From positions 1-11,964 of the forward strand of contig CAKVCR010000063.1 in assembly GCA_934725835.1 (NCBI GenBank): a DNA stretch of 11,964 nt, in the 5' to 3' direction. The stretch comes from an uncultured Odoribacter sp. (GTDB taxonomy: Bacteria; Bacteroidota; Bacteroidia; Bacteroidales; Marinifilaceae). The notes under the pieces were generated by a model. That model was not told the origin of the DNA. It did no database searches and saw only the letters and a program-made list of their open reading frames with translations. Numbering within the stretch: the first letter of the stretch is position 1; the number at the start of each line of letters is the position of its first letter. A program made the position numbers and the translations under genes. Positions 1 through 8,106 of the stretch are shown here, in pieces.

Positions 1-10
1 TTCAACACTA

Positions 11-41
11 TAAAGATACAACAATTTTCGCTAATCACCAA
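11..41 (-). promoter_or_regulatory. Possible Bacteroidales promoter at the window edge
   Basis: Read on the minus strand, TTGG (38-41) is followed after 19 bases by TATCTTTA (11-18). This is one mismatch from the Bacteroidales TAnnTTTG -7 box with a TTG-type -33 box. It begins three bases after the premature stop of the SusC gene and points out of the window, so it may drive the first gene of an element that cut SusC. The gene it would drive is not visible, so this is a motif match only. Confidence 0.3.
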
Positions 42-43
42 TT

Positions 44-2785
44 TTATAGACGGTTATAATTCATCGAACTCACGTTAAATATAATATCGTTTCCTTTCTT
101 GTTATAATAATCCACCGTACCACTGATACGTCCATTCAAGAAAGAGAAATCCAATCCCAAGTTGATTGTGCTTGTTTTCTCCCAACGCAGATTCGGGTAA
201 GGCAAACGACTAATATTCAACACATACTCTCCAGACCAACGATTGATTACCGTCTGCGGGTACTTTACCACCAAATTCGGTCCCACAGAAGACGGCACGT
301 TTCCCTGACGACCGAAAGAAGCTCGCAAACTCAATTCCGCCTGTTCGCCCAACTGCCGAAACCAGGATTCCTCCGATATGCTCCAACGTCCCGCCAAACT
401 CCACACGGGCAGAGCCTTGCTGTTCGTGTATTGCCCGAAACGATTAGAAGCATCCATACGGATATTGGCATTCAGCACGTAGCGATTCTTGAAAGCATAC
501 ACCAAAGTCGCATACCCCGACATCGTATTGGATACTGTATTCGTCAACTTCGACGTGTGTTTTTCCAGTGAAGAATTACCGGTTAATGATGTACTTCCGG
601 AAGTCCCCGTATCGTACTCATAACTGATACCCAACCCCCGATCCGGGAAATAGCCCCATTCCGTCGTGTTGAAACCGTCATACTTGATAGAACGAATCTC
701 GTACCCCAACATGGCATTAATCACGTGTTTCTCGAGAAATACTTTGTTATAATTCATGGAAGCCCGAGCCGTGAATGTCGTGTTATTCTTGTTATCGTAA
801 ATCAAAATACCACCCTTTGGCAAGCGGGAAGCCTTTTCCTCTGCGCTATTCGACTTCACACTCCCGTAATCATATCCTCGAATCTGAGTAATATAATTTG
901 AACGTTCACCCGCCCACTTCGAGTTCAAGGTATTGGCATAAGTCACCCCGAAAAGTGTATTCAAAGTCAACTCGGGTAAAATCTTGGCATTGATACCCAC
1001 GCTCGCATTCGTTTGGCGAACCTTTGCCTCGTTGCCTGTATGCTTGATTTCGTTCAGAATATTATAGGTCAATGGGAAATTGGATGATAGTCCCGCTACC
1101 GTTGTCAACTGAGTCGTGTAAAACTCGTCTTTACTAATCGCCCGGGAGGCTTTCAAAGCGTAATCCAAAGGATTCACCATATAAAAACCATCCGATTTCC
1201 GATCCGAAAAGCTCAACTTTCCCTCGACATCCACGAAACGACCAATTTTAGTATTGATATTCGTGTTCACGTTATACCGTCGCAAATCGTCTCCATTGGT
1301 ACTTCCCTTGCTATCATTAAAACCGACAGAAAGATAATAACGGGTGTTTTCCGTTCCTCCGGATACACTTAAAGCGTAATCCTGATTGAAAGCATTCCGA
1401 AACAAGATTTTAAACCAGTCCGTGTTCATCGTTTCCAGTGAAGCCACACGTGCATCAAATTCACTTTTACTGATCTTTCCGTCATAGTAGTCAAACAACG
1501 CACCCTCGTAACCGGTAGAAAAAGGCATTACTGAATACAGATAGCCATTCTCCGCCACTTCCCGGGAAACTCCGACCCGCTCTTTGGAATTCATCAATTT
1601 ATAATCTCCGTATCTCGGGCGAGCAGTGAATCCAAAAGAAGAAGAAAAATTAACCGAAGGCTTACCTACCCGTCCTTTCTTAGTTGTAACCACGATCACC
1701 CCGTTCGCCGCACGTGTTCCGTAAATAGCCGTGGCGGAAGCATCCTTCAAAAATGTCATCGTTTCTATATCGCTCGGGTTCAAACCGGAAATAGCGTTTC
1801 CCAGCAAACTGAAACTAGCGTTATCGTTCAATTGTCCCCGCAACGTGGCATCCGTACCGGCAATCACGTTATTAATCTCGTCGTTAGACAACTCTACCGG
1901 ATCTTCCTGGATAATTCCGTCGACCACCCATACCGGGGCAGCATTCCCATGAATAGTGGAAGAACCTCGAACCCTCATGCGAGGCGTTGCGTTCGGACTA
2001 CCGGAACTTGTCATCACCATCAATCCCGGCACACGTCCCTGCAGCATTGCATCGACCGAAGCCACGTTCGGAATACGGATGTCATCCATCTTTACAGTAG
2101 TGGTCGCACTGGCGGACAATCGCTTATTCACTTTCCCATATCCCGTGACCACTACTTCCTCGATTTCCGTCACATCCGGTTTCAAACGGATAAGCAACGC
2201 CTTATTATCCTCTTTACCTAAAGCGACCTCTTGCATCTTGTACCCCACGAAAGTAATCAACAACACGACGGAATCCCGGTAAGGAATCTCAAGAACAAAC
2301 TCACCATTCACGTTAGCCACTACCCCCAAAGCCGTACCTTTCAACACGACCGTTGCCCAGGGTAGAGTTGCCCCACTTTCATCCAATATCTTTCCTTTTA
2401 TCAGCCTTTTTTGAGGTTTCTCCTCGTCTGTTCCTCGCTTTACTATGATTAAAGAACCATCTTTCTCGTACACCAACTTCGTCCCTTTCAGGCACAATGC
2501 CAATACCTCGTCAATGTCATCCATAGAGACAGACAACGTCAATCCCTTGACATTCGCCACATCGTCCGATTTAAACAAGAAGCGATACTCCGAGCTTTTC
2601 TCGATCTCTTTAAAAACCTCCTTTAACGAAACATCTTTCACCTTAAGTACCAGATTCTGTGAATGTACACTTCCATATGCGTGAAGCATACCCACCACTA
2701 TCAGCAATGCATAAATTTTCATAAATCGCATAATTTGAGTATACTTTCTCGGGTAGAGAAAATCACTTTTCCATTTCTTTGTCAT
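44..2785 (-). CDS. SusC/RagA-family TonB-linked outer membrane transporter, C-terminally truncated
   Basis: Outer-membrane TonB-dependent transporter of the SusC/RagA family, which imports glycans or peptides together with a SusD lipoprotein. Visible in order: a signal peptide (hydrophobic at about residues 22-38, cleavage near VHSQ at 40-43); an STN domain at about 44-116, the part expected to contact the FecR anti-sigma; a carboxypeptidase-regulatory-like domain at about 129-202; the EEVVVTGYG stretch at 209-217; a plug domain at about 220-372 ending in the conserved LKDASATAIYGTRAANGVIVVTTK region; then beta-barrel. The protein ends at 913 aa just after DYYNKKGNDIIFNVSS. Family members with an STN domain usually run to about 1,050-1,150 aa, so the last barrel strands are missing and the product probably cannot fold in the membrane. 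No SusD gene follows within the window. The ATG at 2785 fits the usual extended N-terminus with FLYPRKYTQ. FecR lies 73 bp upstream and the sigma gene before it, a classic trans-envelope signalling order. The substrate cannot be told from sequence. Confidence 0.9.
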   Translation of the reverse strand: MTKKWKSDFLYPRKYTQIMRFMKIYALLIVVGMLHAYGSVHSQNLVLKVKDVSLKEVFKEIEKSSEYRFLFKSDDVANVKGLTLSVSMDDIDEVLALCLKGTKLVYEKDGSLIIVKRGTDEEKPQKRLIKGKILDESGATLPWATVVLKGTALGVVANVNGEFVLEIPYRDSVVLLITFVGYKMQEVALGKEDNKALLIRLKPDVTEIEEVVVTGYGKVNKRLSASATTTVKMDDIRIPNVASVDAMLQGRVPGLMVMTSSGSPNATPRMRVRGSSTIHGNAAPVWVVDGIIQEDPVELSNDEINNVIAGTDATLRGQLNDNASFSLLGNAISGLNPSDIETMTFLKDASATAIYGTRAANGVIVVTTKKGRVGKPSVNFSSSFGFTARPRYGDYKLMNSKERVGVSREVAENGYLYSVMPFSTGYEGALFDYYDGKISKSEFDARVASLETMNTDWFKILFRNAFNQDYALSVSGGTENTRYYLSVGFNDSKGSTNGDDLRRYNVNTNINTKIGRFVDVEGKLSFSDRKSDGFYMVNPLDYALKASRAISKDEFYTTQLTTVAGLSSNFPLTYNILNEIKHTGNEAKVRQTNASVGINAKILPELTLNTLFGVTYANTLNSKWAGERSNYITQIRGYDYGSVKSNSAEEKASRLPKGGILIYDNKNNTTFTARASMNYNKVFLEKHVINAMLGYEIRSIKYDGFNTTEWGYFPDRGLGISYEYDTGTSGSTSLTGNSSLEKHTSKLTNTVSNTMSGYATLVYAFKNRYVLNANIRMDASNRFGQYTNSKALPVWSLAGRWSISEESWFRQLGEQAELSLRASFGRQGNVPSSVGPNLVVKYPQTVINRWSGEYVLNISRLPYPNLRWEKTSTINLGLDFSFLNGRISGTVDYYNKKGNDIIFNVSSMNYNRL

Positions 2786-2858
2786 AACTTGTAATGTTTG
2801 AATAAGACTAATTTTGTAATCAGGGACGGGGAGAGTGGGGACACCTCTCTTCCTCTTA

Positions 2859-3998
2859 TTATTTACTTTTCACTATGATTGTATCCTCTTTTATTTCAAA
2901 TTGTGCTACATTCAATTTTTCTATTTTCTCCAATAATACGGAAAAATCCCTGTACCTGCTAATATTTCCATTTATTCGAATATCTTTCACGTCCTGGTTC
3001 TGATAAAACATTTTTATATCATACCACCGAGCTACCGTGTTCATCACGTCTTCCAGCCGCTCATCATCAAAGACAAAAAAACCATCCTTCCATGCCGTAT
3101 AGCGATGGACATCTACTTTCTGCTTGCTTAATCTACCCTCGTCGGTCAACACTGCTTGTTCTCCTGGTTCCAGAAGCAAAAAATGATCTTTGGTCTTTAC
3201 TTTCACGCTTCCCTGCTCCAAGGTCGTTTCAAAACGAGTTTCTCCCTTGTAAGCATGCACATTAAAACGAGTACCCAATACCCTTACTTCGAATCCGTTT
3301 ACTTCTACGACAAACGGTTTACCCGACTTCTTCACGTCGAAATACGCCTCGCCCGAGAGAACTACACGTCTTTCATCATCGTTAAACTGCACGGGATAAC
3401 GCAAGTCGGTTTCTGCGTTAAGGTACACCATCGTACCGTCACTCAACTTCATGGAGAACTCTCCTCCCCGGGGCACTCGCATCACGTGCATTTCGTTGAT
3501 GACCTTTCCTTCTGCATTCATTGCTGCATAATTCAACACGTTGCTATCTTGCTGTACTCGGAAACTATCGGCAACCACTATATTTCTACTCACTTGTGCT
3601 TCCAGCACAATCCGCTCTCCCGTCCCCGTGTATAATATAGCTTTCTCCATACCCGGTGCTAAAGAGAATTGTCTCATACTCATTTTCTGGGAATCAGTAC
3701 CCAATCCTCGCCACAGGACAACACACCCAACCAACACAACCAGCACAGCAGCATATTTTAATACGCCAAAAATCAAACGTCTCCGTTTACCATATGTTTT
3801 CCGCTCAAATTGCCTAAAATTCTTCAAAACATCAATCTCTTTGTCCTTCTCTCCGTAGGCAAAGAAACTCTGCATTTTTCGATAATAGCCTCTATTCTCC
3901 TCCGATTCATTCAGCCAAACACATAGAGTCTGCTTTTCCTCATCCGTCAAATCGCCTTTTATCGATCGCTTCAATATATACCAATCTATTTTTTGCAT
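2859..3998 (-). CDS. FecR-family anti-sigma factor with DUF4974 domain
   Basis: Inner-membrane anti-sigma factor that holds the neighbouring ECF sigma until the STN domain of the SusC transporter signals substrate. The 379-aa length is normal for the Bacteroidales family. The N-terminal cytoplasmic part (1-74) carries the sigma-binding region beginning with DWYILKRSIKGDLTDEE. A single membrane segment lies at about 75-97 after a KRRR stretch. The periplasmic FecR domain (about 170-275) includes RVPRGGEFSMKLSDGTMVYL, LSGEAYFDVKK and VLGTRFNVHAY. The C-terminal DUF4974 domain (about 305-376) has the typical FFVFDDERLEDVM. The gene is 105 bp downstream of the sigma gene and 73 bp upstream of susC. 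The frame is intact with no internal stop, although its transporter is truncated. There is no clear Shine-Dalgarno before the ATG at 3998, which is common in this phylum. Confidence 0.93.
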   Translation of the reverse strand: MQKIDWYILKRSIKGDLTDEEKQTLCVWLNESEENRGYYRKMQSFFAYGEKDKEIDVLKNFRQFERKTYGKRRRLIFGVLKYAAVLVVLVGCVVLWRGLGTDSQKMSMRQFSLAPGMEKAILYTGTGERIVLEAQVSRNIVVADSFRVQQDSNVLNYAAMNAEGKVINEMHVMRVPRGGEFSMKLSDGTMVYLNAETDLRYPVQFNDDERRVVLSGEAYFDVKKSGKPFVVEVNGFEVRVLGTRFNVHAYKGETRFETTLEQGSVKVKTKDHFLLLEPGEQAVLTDEGRLSKQKVDVHRYTAWKDGFFVFDDERLEDVMNTVARWYDIKMFYQNQDVKDIRINGNISRYRDFSVLLEKIEKLNVAQFEIKEDTIIVKSK

Positions 3999-4023
3999 AG
4001 TATTTATTTGCTGTAATCATATA

Positions 4024-4047
4024 TAAGACAACTTCAAGGAAATACAC
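4024..4047 (-). promoter_or_regulatory. Candidate ECF-sigma-dependent promoter before fecR
   Basis: On the minus strand the sigma-fecR gap carries GTGTATTTCC (4038-4047) and then GTCTTA (4024-4029), about 25 bases before the fecR ATG. This resembles the -35/-10 arrangement with GTC in the -10 box that ECF sigma factors use. It would let the sigma activate fecR-susC separately from its own gene. I infer this from layout and motif resemblance; there is no TAnnTTTG housekeeping box at this place. Confidence 0.3.
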
Positions 4048-4103
4048 AGTGACAAAAATCCAAAGAATTTTTGTTTTTTTTATAAAATAACTGATTATCA
4101 AAT

Positions 4104-4655
4104 CTATACAACAGCAAGAATAATCAAAAAAGAAACTCCCAAACGGGTTCGAATATATTTATACGCTCTTTTCATCTGGGTATTCACCGTGTTGACTGAA
4201 ATTCCCATTTCTTCCGCTACGTCCTTATACTTTTTCCCTTCCAACACACAACTTTTAAAAATAAGGCGGGATTGATCGGGCAACTCCTCGATCACCTCAT
4301 ACACCCGCTGCAATAATTCCGGATCAATCTCCACCTCCGGAATCTCCGCATATGCTTGTGCTTCTGCTAACCATTGCTTATAATGGTCTTCCACGTGAAG
4401 ATGCTTCAACCGATTCAAACATTTATTCCGGACTTGCACGAAAAGATAGGACTTCAAATTTGCAATTTCCGGAAGCGTTGGTGCATTATTCCACAAATCC
4501 ACGAAAATCTCCTGCGCGATATCCTCCGCCTCATCCCTATCCAGAAGAAAATATTCAGCAAAAAGCGTTATCTTCTTGAAATAAGTTTCAAAAAGTTGCT
4601 TAAAGACACAATGCTCCCTCCGCTTTATAGCCTCGAAGATTTCATCCATATCCAT
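4104..4655 (-). CDS. ECF-type RNA polymerase sigma-70 factor (Bacteroidales FecI-like family)
   Basis: Cytoplasmic alternative sigma factor that would switch on the downstream fecR-susC genes when released by FecR. With the ATG at 4655 it is 183 aa. Region 2 contains DRDEAEDIAQEIFVDLWNN (39-57). Region 4 (about 113-170) contains ELPDQSRLIF and the helix-turn-helix YKDVAEEMGISVNTVNTQMK. The hydrophobic tail GVSFLIILAVV is typical of this Bacteroidales subgroup. A longer reading from a TTG at 4682 would give 192 aa, but that TTG lies inside the -7 promoter box, so it should be upstream of the transcript. An AAGGG lies about 10 bases before the 4655 ATG. Both points favour 4655. The gene is separated by 153 bp from the SusD fragment upstream. 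Confidence 0.92.
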   Translation of the reverse strand: MDMDEIFEAIKRREHCVFKQLFETYFKKITLFAEYFLLDRDEAEDIAQEIFVDLWNNAPTLPEIANLKSYLFVQVRNKCLNRLKHLHVEDHYKQWLAEAQAYAEIPEVEIDPELLQRVYEVIEELPDQSRLIFKSCVLEGKKYKDVAEEMGISVNTVNTQMKRAYKYIRTRLGVSFLIILAVV

Positions 4656-4679
4656 GTAAATTAACCCTTGTTGAATACG

Positions 4680-4711
4680 CAAATATAAATTTTTCTTTTA
4701 AAATCTACAAA
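4680..4711 (-). promoter_or_regulatory. Bacteroidales housekeeping promoter of the sigma gene
   Basis: On the minus strand a TTTG -33 box (4708-4711) is followed after 20 bases by TATATTTG (4680-4687), an exact match to the TAnnTTTG -7 consensus of Bacteroidales sigma-ABfr. Transcription should begin around 4673-4676, giving a leader of roughly 20 bases before the ATG at 4655 and excluding the upstream TTG at 4682 as a start. The sigma gene therefore appears to be transcribed constitutively, with control at the protein level by FecR. Confidence 0.6.
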
Positions 4712-4808
4712 ACACTCCATTGTCTATTATCCAAAGTTCCTACAAGCGACATTGCCGCTATTCTTTACTAAAATTTCCCAAAGAGCCATAATCTGTTGAA
4801 TTTAAACA

Positions 4809-5030
4809 TCATGAACTAAAACGGCTATGCGTGCTACTCACCTTTCTCTCCTGCGCATTATCGCTCATCACCTCACATATATGATAATAATGAGCCTGGG
4901 GATAAGCCGATACCAGAATTTCTTTCACCGCATCGGGAGAGTCCAATAACGTCCGGTTGTCGGGTACAACGTCCAAAAACGAGTTGCACAACGCTGCCAA
5001 CAAGATTATCAGACTGCTTGATATTTACAT
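4809..5030 (-). pseudogene. SusD/RagB-family lipoprotein, N-terminal remnant with a codon-2 stop
   Basis: Remnant of a SusD-type surface lipoprotein that would bind substrate above a SusC channel. From the ATG at 5028-5030 the second codon is TAA (5025-5027). The frame then continues as ISSSLIILLAALC, a lipoprotein signal with the acylated Cys, followed by NSFLDVVPDNRTLLDSPDAV and the AYPQAHYYHICEVMSDNA stretch typical of SusD N-termini. AAA at codon 2 would restore a normal MK start, so one A-to-T change can explain the stop. After VMSDNAQER the frame runs only 10 more residues; SusD proteins are normally 450-650 aa, so about 85-90 percent is gone. An internal TTG start at 5003 could give a 64-aa peptide without a signal sequence, unlikely to be functional. 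It lies upstream of the sigma gene, where an intact locus would have susD after susC, so it is probably from a neighbouring, deleted locus. Confidence 0.8.
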
Positions 5031-5081
5031 TGAGGTAAAAAACATCAACAAATATGCAAAACTTTCTCCGGAAGTCACTCC

Positions 5082-5381
5082 TTAGTAGCTTGAATTATCC
5101 TTACGTTTAGGATTTTTCGGAAACCATCCTTTTTCAACTCGCTTTTTCTGCTCAAAAAGTTCTCCAATGCCCCATAGAGCGGAAGCTCCGAACACACCGA
5201 GGAATGATGACAAATAAACATTAGCAACAAAAAGCGCTGCACAACAACAACATACTCCTACAACAAGGTATAAAATCCAAGGGCGAGTACCCCAATAATA
5301 TTCAGTCTTAATGACGATAGGATGCCAGATACCTATTGTAAGGAAGGTCATCACTGCAATGATTATGCCTGTAAAATACAT
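5082..5381 (-). CDS. DUF4491 family small membrane protein
   Basis: A 99-aa integral membrane protein recognised as DUF4491, a Bacteroidetes family of unknown function. It shows the family's opening MYFTGIIIAVMTFLTIGIWHPIVIK, the EYYWGTRPW motif and the C-terminal block LFEQKKRVEKGWFPKNPKRK. Three hydrophobic segments are visible at about 3-23, 36-56 and 58-75, with four consecutive cysteines (CCCC) inside the second. The basic tail (about 80-95) is probably cytoplasmic. Length and frame are complete. A TAACTTTG box lies 22 bases before the ATG, and an A/G-rich AAGAAAAAGAAAAG precedes the start. It looks like a resident chromosomal gene between the SusD fragment and the AT-rich island, and may mark the island edge. 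Confidence 0.88.
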   Translation of the reverse strand: MYFTGIIIAVMTFLTIGIWHPIVIKTEYYWGTRPWILYLVVGVCCCCAALFVANVYLSSFLGVFGASALWGIGELFEQKKRVEKGWFPKNPKRKDNSSY

Positions 5382-5403
5382 ATTGCTTTTCTTTTTCTTG
5401 ATA

Positions 5404-5411
5404 CAAAGTTA
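5404..5411 (-). promoter_or_regulatory. -7 promoter box of the DUF4491 gene
   Basis: TAACTTTG on the minus strand matches the Bacteroidales TAnnTTTG -7 consensus exactly and sits 22 bases before the DUF4491 ATG. No TTTG lies at the usual 19-21 base distance upstream. The nearest TTG (5435-5437) is 23 bases away, so the -33 part is uncertain. Confidence 0.45.
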
Positions 5412-5471
5412 ATTCTTAATTTTAGTATTGATAACAACACATAGGGAATTTCTACTTTGCTAATATCCGTC

Positions 5472-5896
5472 TTATTTATATAATTGATAATCTGCTGATA
5501 CAATTTTCTTTCTTTTCGTAGTAGTAATAATTTTGTCAACAAGAGCCTTTAAAAGTTCATTCTCTCTAGGATTGAGCATAGGCGGATTATCTCAACTATG
5601 TCCAGTTACGAAGTAAATGATAGAGTTTTTCTCATGATGTAGTATACCATACCTACCAATAAGGTCTTCCATATAGCTGACTGCATCTCTAGGCTGTCAT
5701 ATAGTACAGAGCATTTATCAAAGTCTTCCCCAAAAGCTGGAGCAGGTTCTTTCGCATGAATGAGCCGGACCTCTCCACGCCCTTGAGTATGAATTGACCT
5801 AAGAGAGCAAGCAAAGATTTCTTTTCCTTGCATGGCTCCACATATAGGACTTTGATGTCGGCAGTACCACTACAAAGAGGTGTTGAATATCTAAAT
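5472..5896 (-). pseudogene. Frameshifted, degenerate coding remnant downstream of the DUF262 pair
   Basis: This roughly 425-base stretch holds no intact gene, but successive pieces in different minus-strand frames read like protein. Near the top, STPLCSGTADIKVLYVEPCK (about 5817-5876) is in one frame. A second frame (5606-5833) gives a 75-aa open reading frame including HTQGRGEVRLIHAKEPAPAF. A third frame (5595-5696) gives PRDAVSYMEDLIGRYGILHH up to YFVTGHS, meets TGA at 5592-5594, and continues as NPPMLNPRENELLKALVDKI to a TAA at 5472-5474. At least one frameshift and one nonsense change are needed to join them. I do not recognise the family. It begins just after the second DUF262 gene ends, so it may be a former third gene of that operon or simply the next island gene. 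Confidence 0.5.
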
Positions 5897-5898
5897 CG

Positions 5899-8103
5899 TC
5901 AAAAGTTCATCATTTTTTCGTCTAACTTATTGGTTATATATAAGAGCTTTTCCTTTGCTTCTTTTGAGGAAGCAATTATTGGCAGTGACCATACCTCTTC
6001 AATACAATCAAAGCCCAAGTCTTTCAGGATGTCCAGTCTTACAGATTGCTTTTTAGGAGACCGATCCAACCATGCTATTATTCTATACCCATCGTTTTCG
6101 ATATTCATATCTACGGTAATATTGTATTTAAAACTTATAGTATAAAAAACTGAAACATTGCCATTTGACCAAATACTTAATCCGCACCATGAGTTCAAAT
6201 TTACCAAATTCTTTTCAAAAACTTCACCATTATGTAACAACTTATAGTTTCCACTAGCCCTTGTTTTAGCCATCACTTCTATCACATTTTGAGCATGGAC
6301 TCTAATCTTATGGTCTTGTGCAAAATTTAGATAGTCAATATTCTGGATTAAAGGACTATACAGAGAATTCCTATCGATATTGTTCTCAATAATTGAATCC
6401 AAACTGCGCTCCTCTATGAAAGATTGTATGAATGATTGTATCCTCTCTCCTTCTTGTTCGAACAGTGTACGCCATTCGGTCTTTGAACACAAAGTACGGT
6501 TTGCCGTTCCTGTAGACATAGGATATCCATCTATACCGTATGCGAGTAAAGCTTGTCGGAGTTTGTTTCTACTTGCTACATTTATCCACAACTTCTTTAT
6601 AGTATTGAAGAGTTCTGATAAGCGGTTGTAGCTGCCATTACTCCATGTAACAAGAGTCTGTATTTGGCCATCATATATATTGAAGTCTTCAGCTTCGGCA
6701 AATAACACTTCTATCAGTCCCCTTTGTTCTTCATCTACAGCAGTAGTTTGGATAAAAGTCAGTTTGGATTTTTCTTCTTCTATATCGAATTTTGAAAGTT
6801 CTAGTAATCCAAGAATATCTTCTCCAGGAAGTGATTTTATAAGTTCACACATTCTATATGCAGGAACATTCATTGCCTCATTTTGTGACGACCTATACAC
6901 ATTTCTATATCTTGCCATATTACATAGAATATGAAATACCCTTTGAATATTATTTTCGGATGCATCAGGGTATTTTGCACAATACACCATAGTGGGAAGA
7001 ATTGCATATAATTCTTTTTGGGTATAATGTGATTGAGACTCAGGATAGACTACTTTAGGAGTAAACAAACAATTATAATCAGTTTCATACATACGTTTGT
7101 ATGCGCAGAACCACCTCCAAATTGTATTCATTGGTATGGACAATGGGAACTTGTCATTTGATATCTCATAGTTTTTATGCCACGATGACTCGTCTCTACT
7201 TTCCAAAATACGAACACAATGAAGAAATGCGAGCATTCCTTCTGTAGATGTGTCATATTCATTTTTCCTTCTGTGCTTCCAAAACCATGTTTCCATAATT
7301 TCCCAATCATGTGCAGCATCGAATACAATAGTGTGATTTTCGCTTGAACACCTGCTGTATGATGGATTGGCCATCATTATCTGTGGCTTTAAATTTTGAT
7401 TGGCTGTCAATGGCTCTCCTGTTGTATTGATGACTACAAAAGTTTCTTCCCCATTCTGCCTATTTCCCATATCATAAAAAAGGAACTTGAGCTTATGTAT
7501 GAGGAAATCGCCAAGTAATTCTAATTCCTTATAGCCTTTGAGCTTACATTCTATAGTTTTCAAGGCTCGTATGATGCTACCTATTGTCGGGTCATCGTCA
7601 TAAGATCTGAGGAACCATGGTTGTTTTCCCAATTCTTCAACAGACAAGCTGTCTTTAAGGAAATAGTGCACAGTAAGATCACTAAGAAAGTACAAGGAAC
7701 TTTCTCTAATTCCATAGAGGAGATGTGGCTCTTTGTCATCTTCATTCAATTCAAAATCGGAAATGAGCAAATCTCTGTATTCATTTCCCGGCAACATTCT
7801 ATTAATTACGCCAATAATCAGGAACAATGTTGTGAGACGTTGTTGCCCATCACAAAGTTGTAAATGATATGGAGTCAACTCCTTATCATAATACCCATAA
7901 ATCAACCCCATCGTTATTTCCTGCGACTTTTCAAGTCTCAGAATACTATCAATAAAGGAACTTGCAAGTGAGTCCTCTGAATTATTTGAAATTGGATTTC
8001 CCCAGCAATAGTCACGCTGCAAATCAGGAATAATTATTTTATCATTCTCACCGCAAAATATTTCACAAAGTGAATATACCTTACCACTTATTAACTGAGC
8101 CAT
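5899..8103 (-). CDS. DUF262 domain-containing protein (GmrS-like), no HNH motif seen
   Basis: A 734-aa protein with an N-terminal DUF262 domain, the ParB/Srx-like nucleotide-binding fold of the GmrS part of type IV restriction enzymes. Key motifs are IPDLQRDYCWG (25-35, the QRxYxW signature), LCDGQQRLTTLFL (83-95) and VINTTGEPLTANQNLKPQ (224-241). This last variant occurs in the place of the usual LNxRG motif. Residues from about 270 to 734 are largely helical in composition, with a C-terminal region (about 590-734) rich in aromatic and beta-like stretches such as SWCGLSIWSNGNVSVFY. I see no His-Asn-His signature like the one in its partner, so nuclease activity is not evident; it could serve as a sensor or NTPase subunit. 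The ATG at 8103 is 3 bp after the stop of the upstream DUF262/HNH gene, indicating co-translation. AT-rich base use matches the rest of the island. DUF262 is clear; the biological role is inferred. Confidence 0.87.
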   Translation of the reverse strand: MAQLISGKVYSLCEIFCGENDKIIIPDLQRDYCWGNPISNNSEDSLASSFIDSILRLEKSQEITMGLIYGYYDKELTPYHLQLCDGQQRLTTLFLIIGVINRMLPGNEYRDLLISDFELNEDDKEPHLLYGIRESSLYFLSDLTVHYFLKDSLSVEELGKQPWFLRSYDDDPTIGSIIRALKTIECKLKGYKELELLGDFLIHKLKFLFYDMGNRQNGEETFVVINTTGEPLTANQNLKPQIMMANPSYSRCSSENHTIVFDAAHDWEIMETWFWKHRRKNEYDTSTEGMLAFLHCVRILESRDESSWHKNYEISNDKFPLSIPMNTIWRWFCAYKRMYETDYNCLFTPKVVYPESQSHYTQKELYAILPTMVYCAKYPDASENNIQRVFHILCNMARYRNVYRSSQNEAMNVPAYRMCELIKSLPGEDILGLLELSKFDIEEEKSKLTFIQTTAVDEEQRGLIEVLFAEAEDFNIYDGQIQTLVTWSNGSYNRLSELFNTIKKLWINVASRNKLRQALLAYGIDGYPMSTGTANRTLCSKTEWRTLFEQEGERIQSFIQSFIEERSLDSIIENNIDRNSLYSPLIQNIDYLNFAQDHKIRVHAQNVIEVMAKTRASGNYKLLHNGEVFEKNLVNLNSWCGLSIWSNGNVSVFYTISFKYNITVDMNIENDGYRIIAWLDRSPKKQSVRLDILKDLGFDCIEEVWSLPIIASSKEAKEKLLYITNKLDEKMMNF

Positions 8104-8106
8104 AAA

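Noticed and set aside
1731..2684. Several plus-strand open frames of 73-129 aa opposite the susC gene
   Set aside because: They lie opposite well-conserved STN and plug domains, have unremarkable composition, and show no start signals. They are antisense shadows.
2822..2850. GAGAG...CTCTC inverted repeat in the fecR-susC gap as a terminator or attenuator
   Set aside because: The stem is only five base pairs with a nine-base loop and no T-run follows, so it is too weak to call.
4656..4682. Upstream TTG start for the sigma factor (192 aa)
   Set aside because: The TTG is part of the TATATTTG promoter box, so it should not be in the transcript. The ATG at 4655 has an AAGGG ahead of it.
5606..5833. 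Open reading frame of 75 aa starting MQGKEIFAC
   Set aside because: Other frames on the same strand carry protein-like sequence just before and just after it, so it reads as the middle part of a frameshifted remnant and not as a separate gene.
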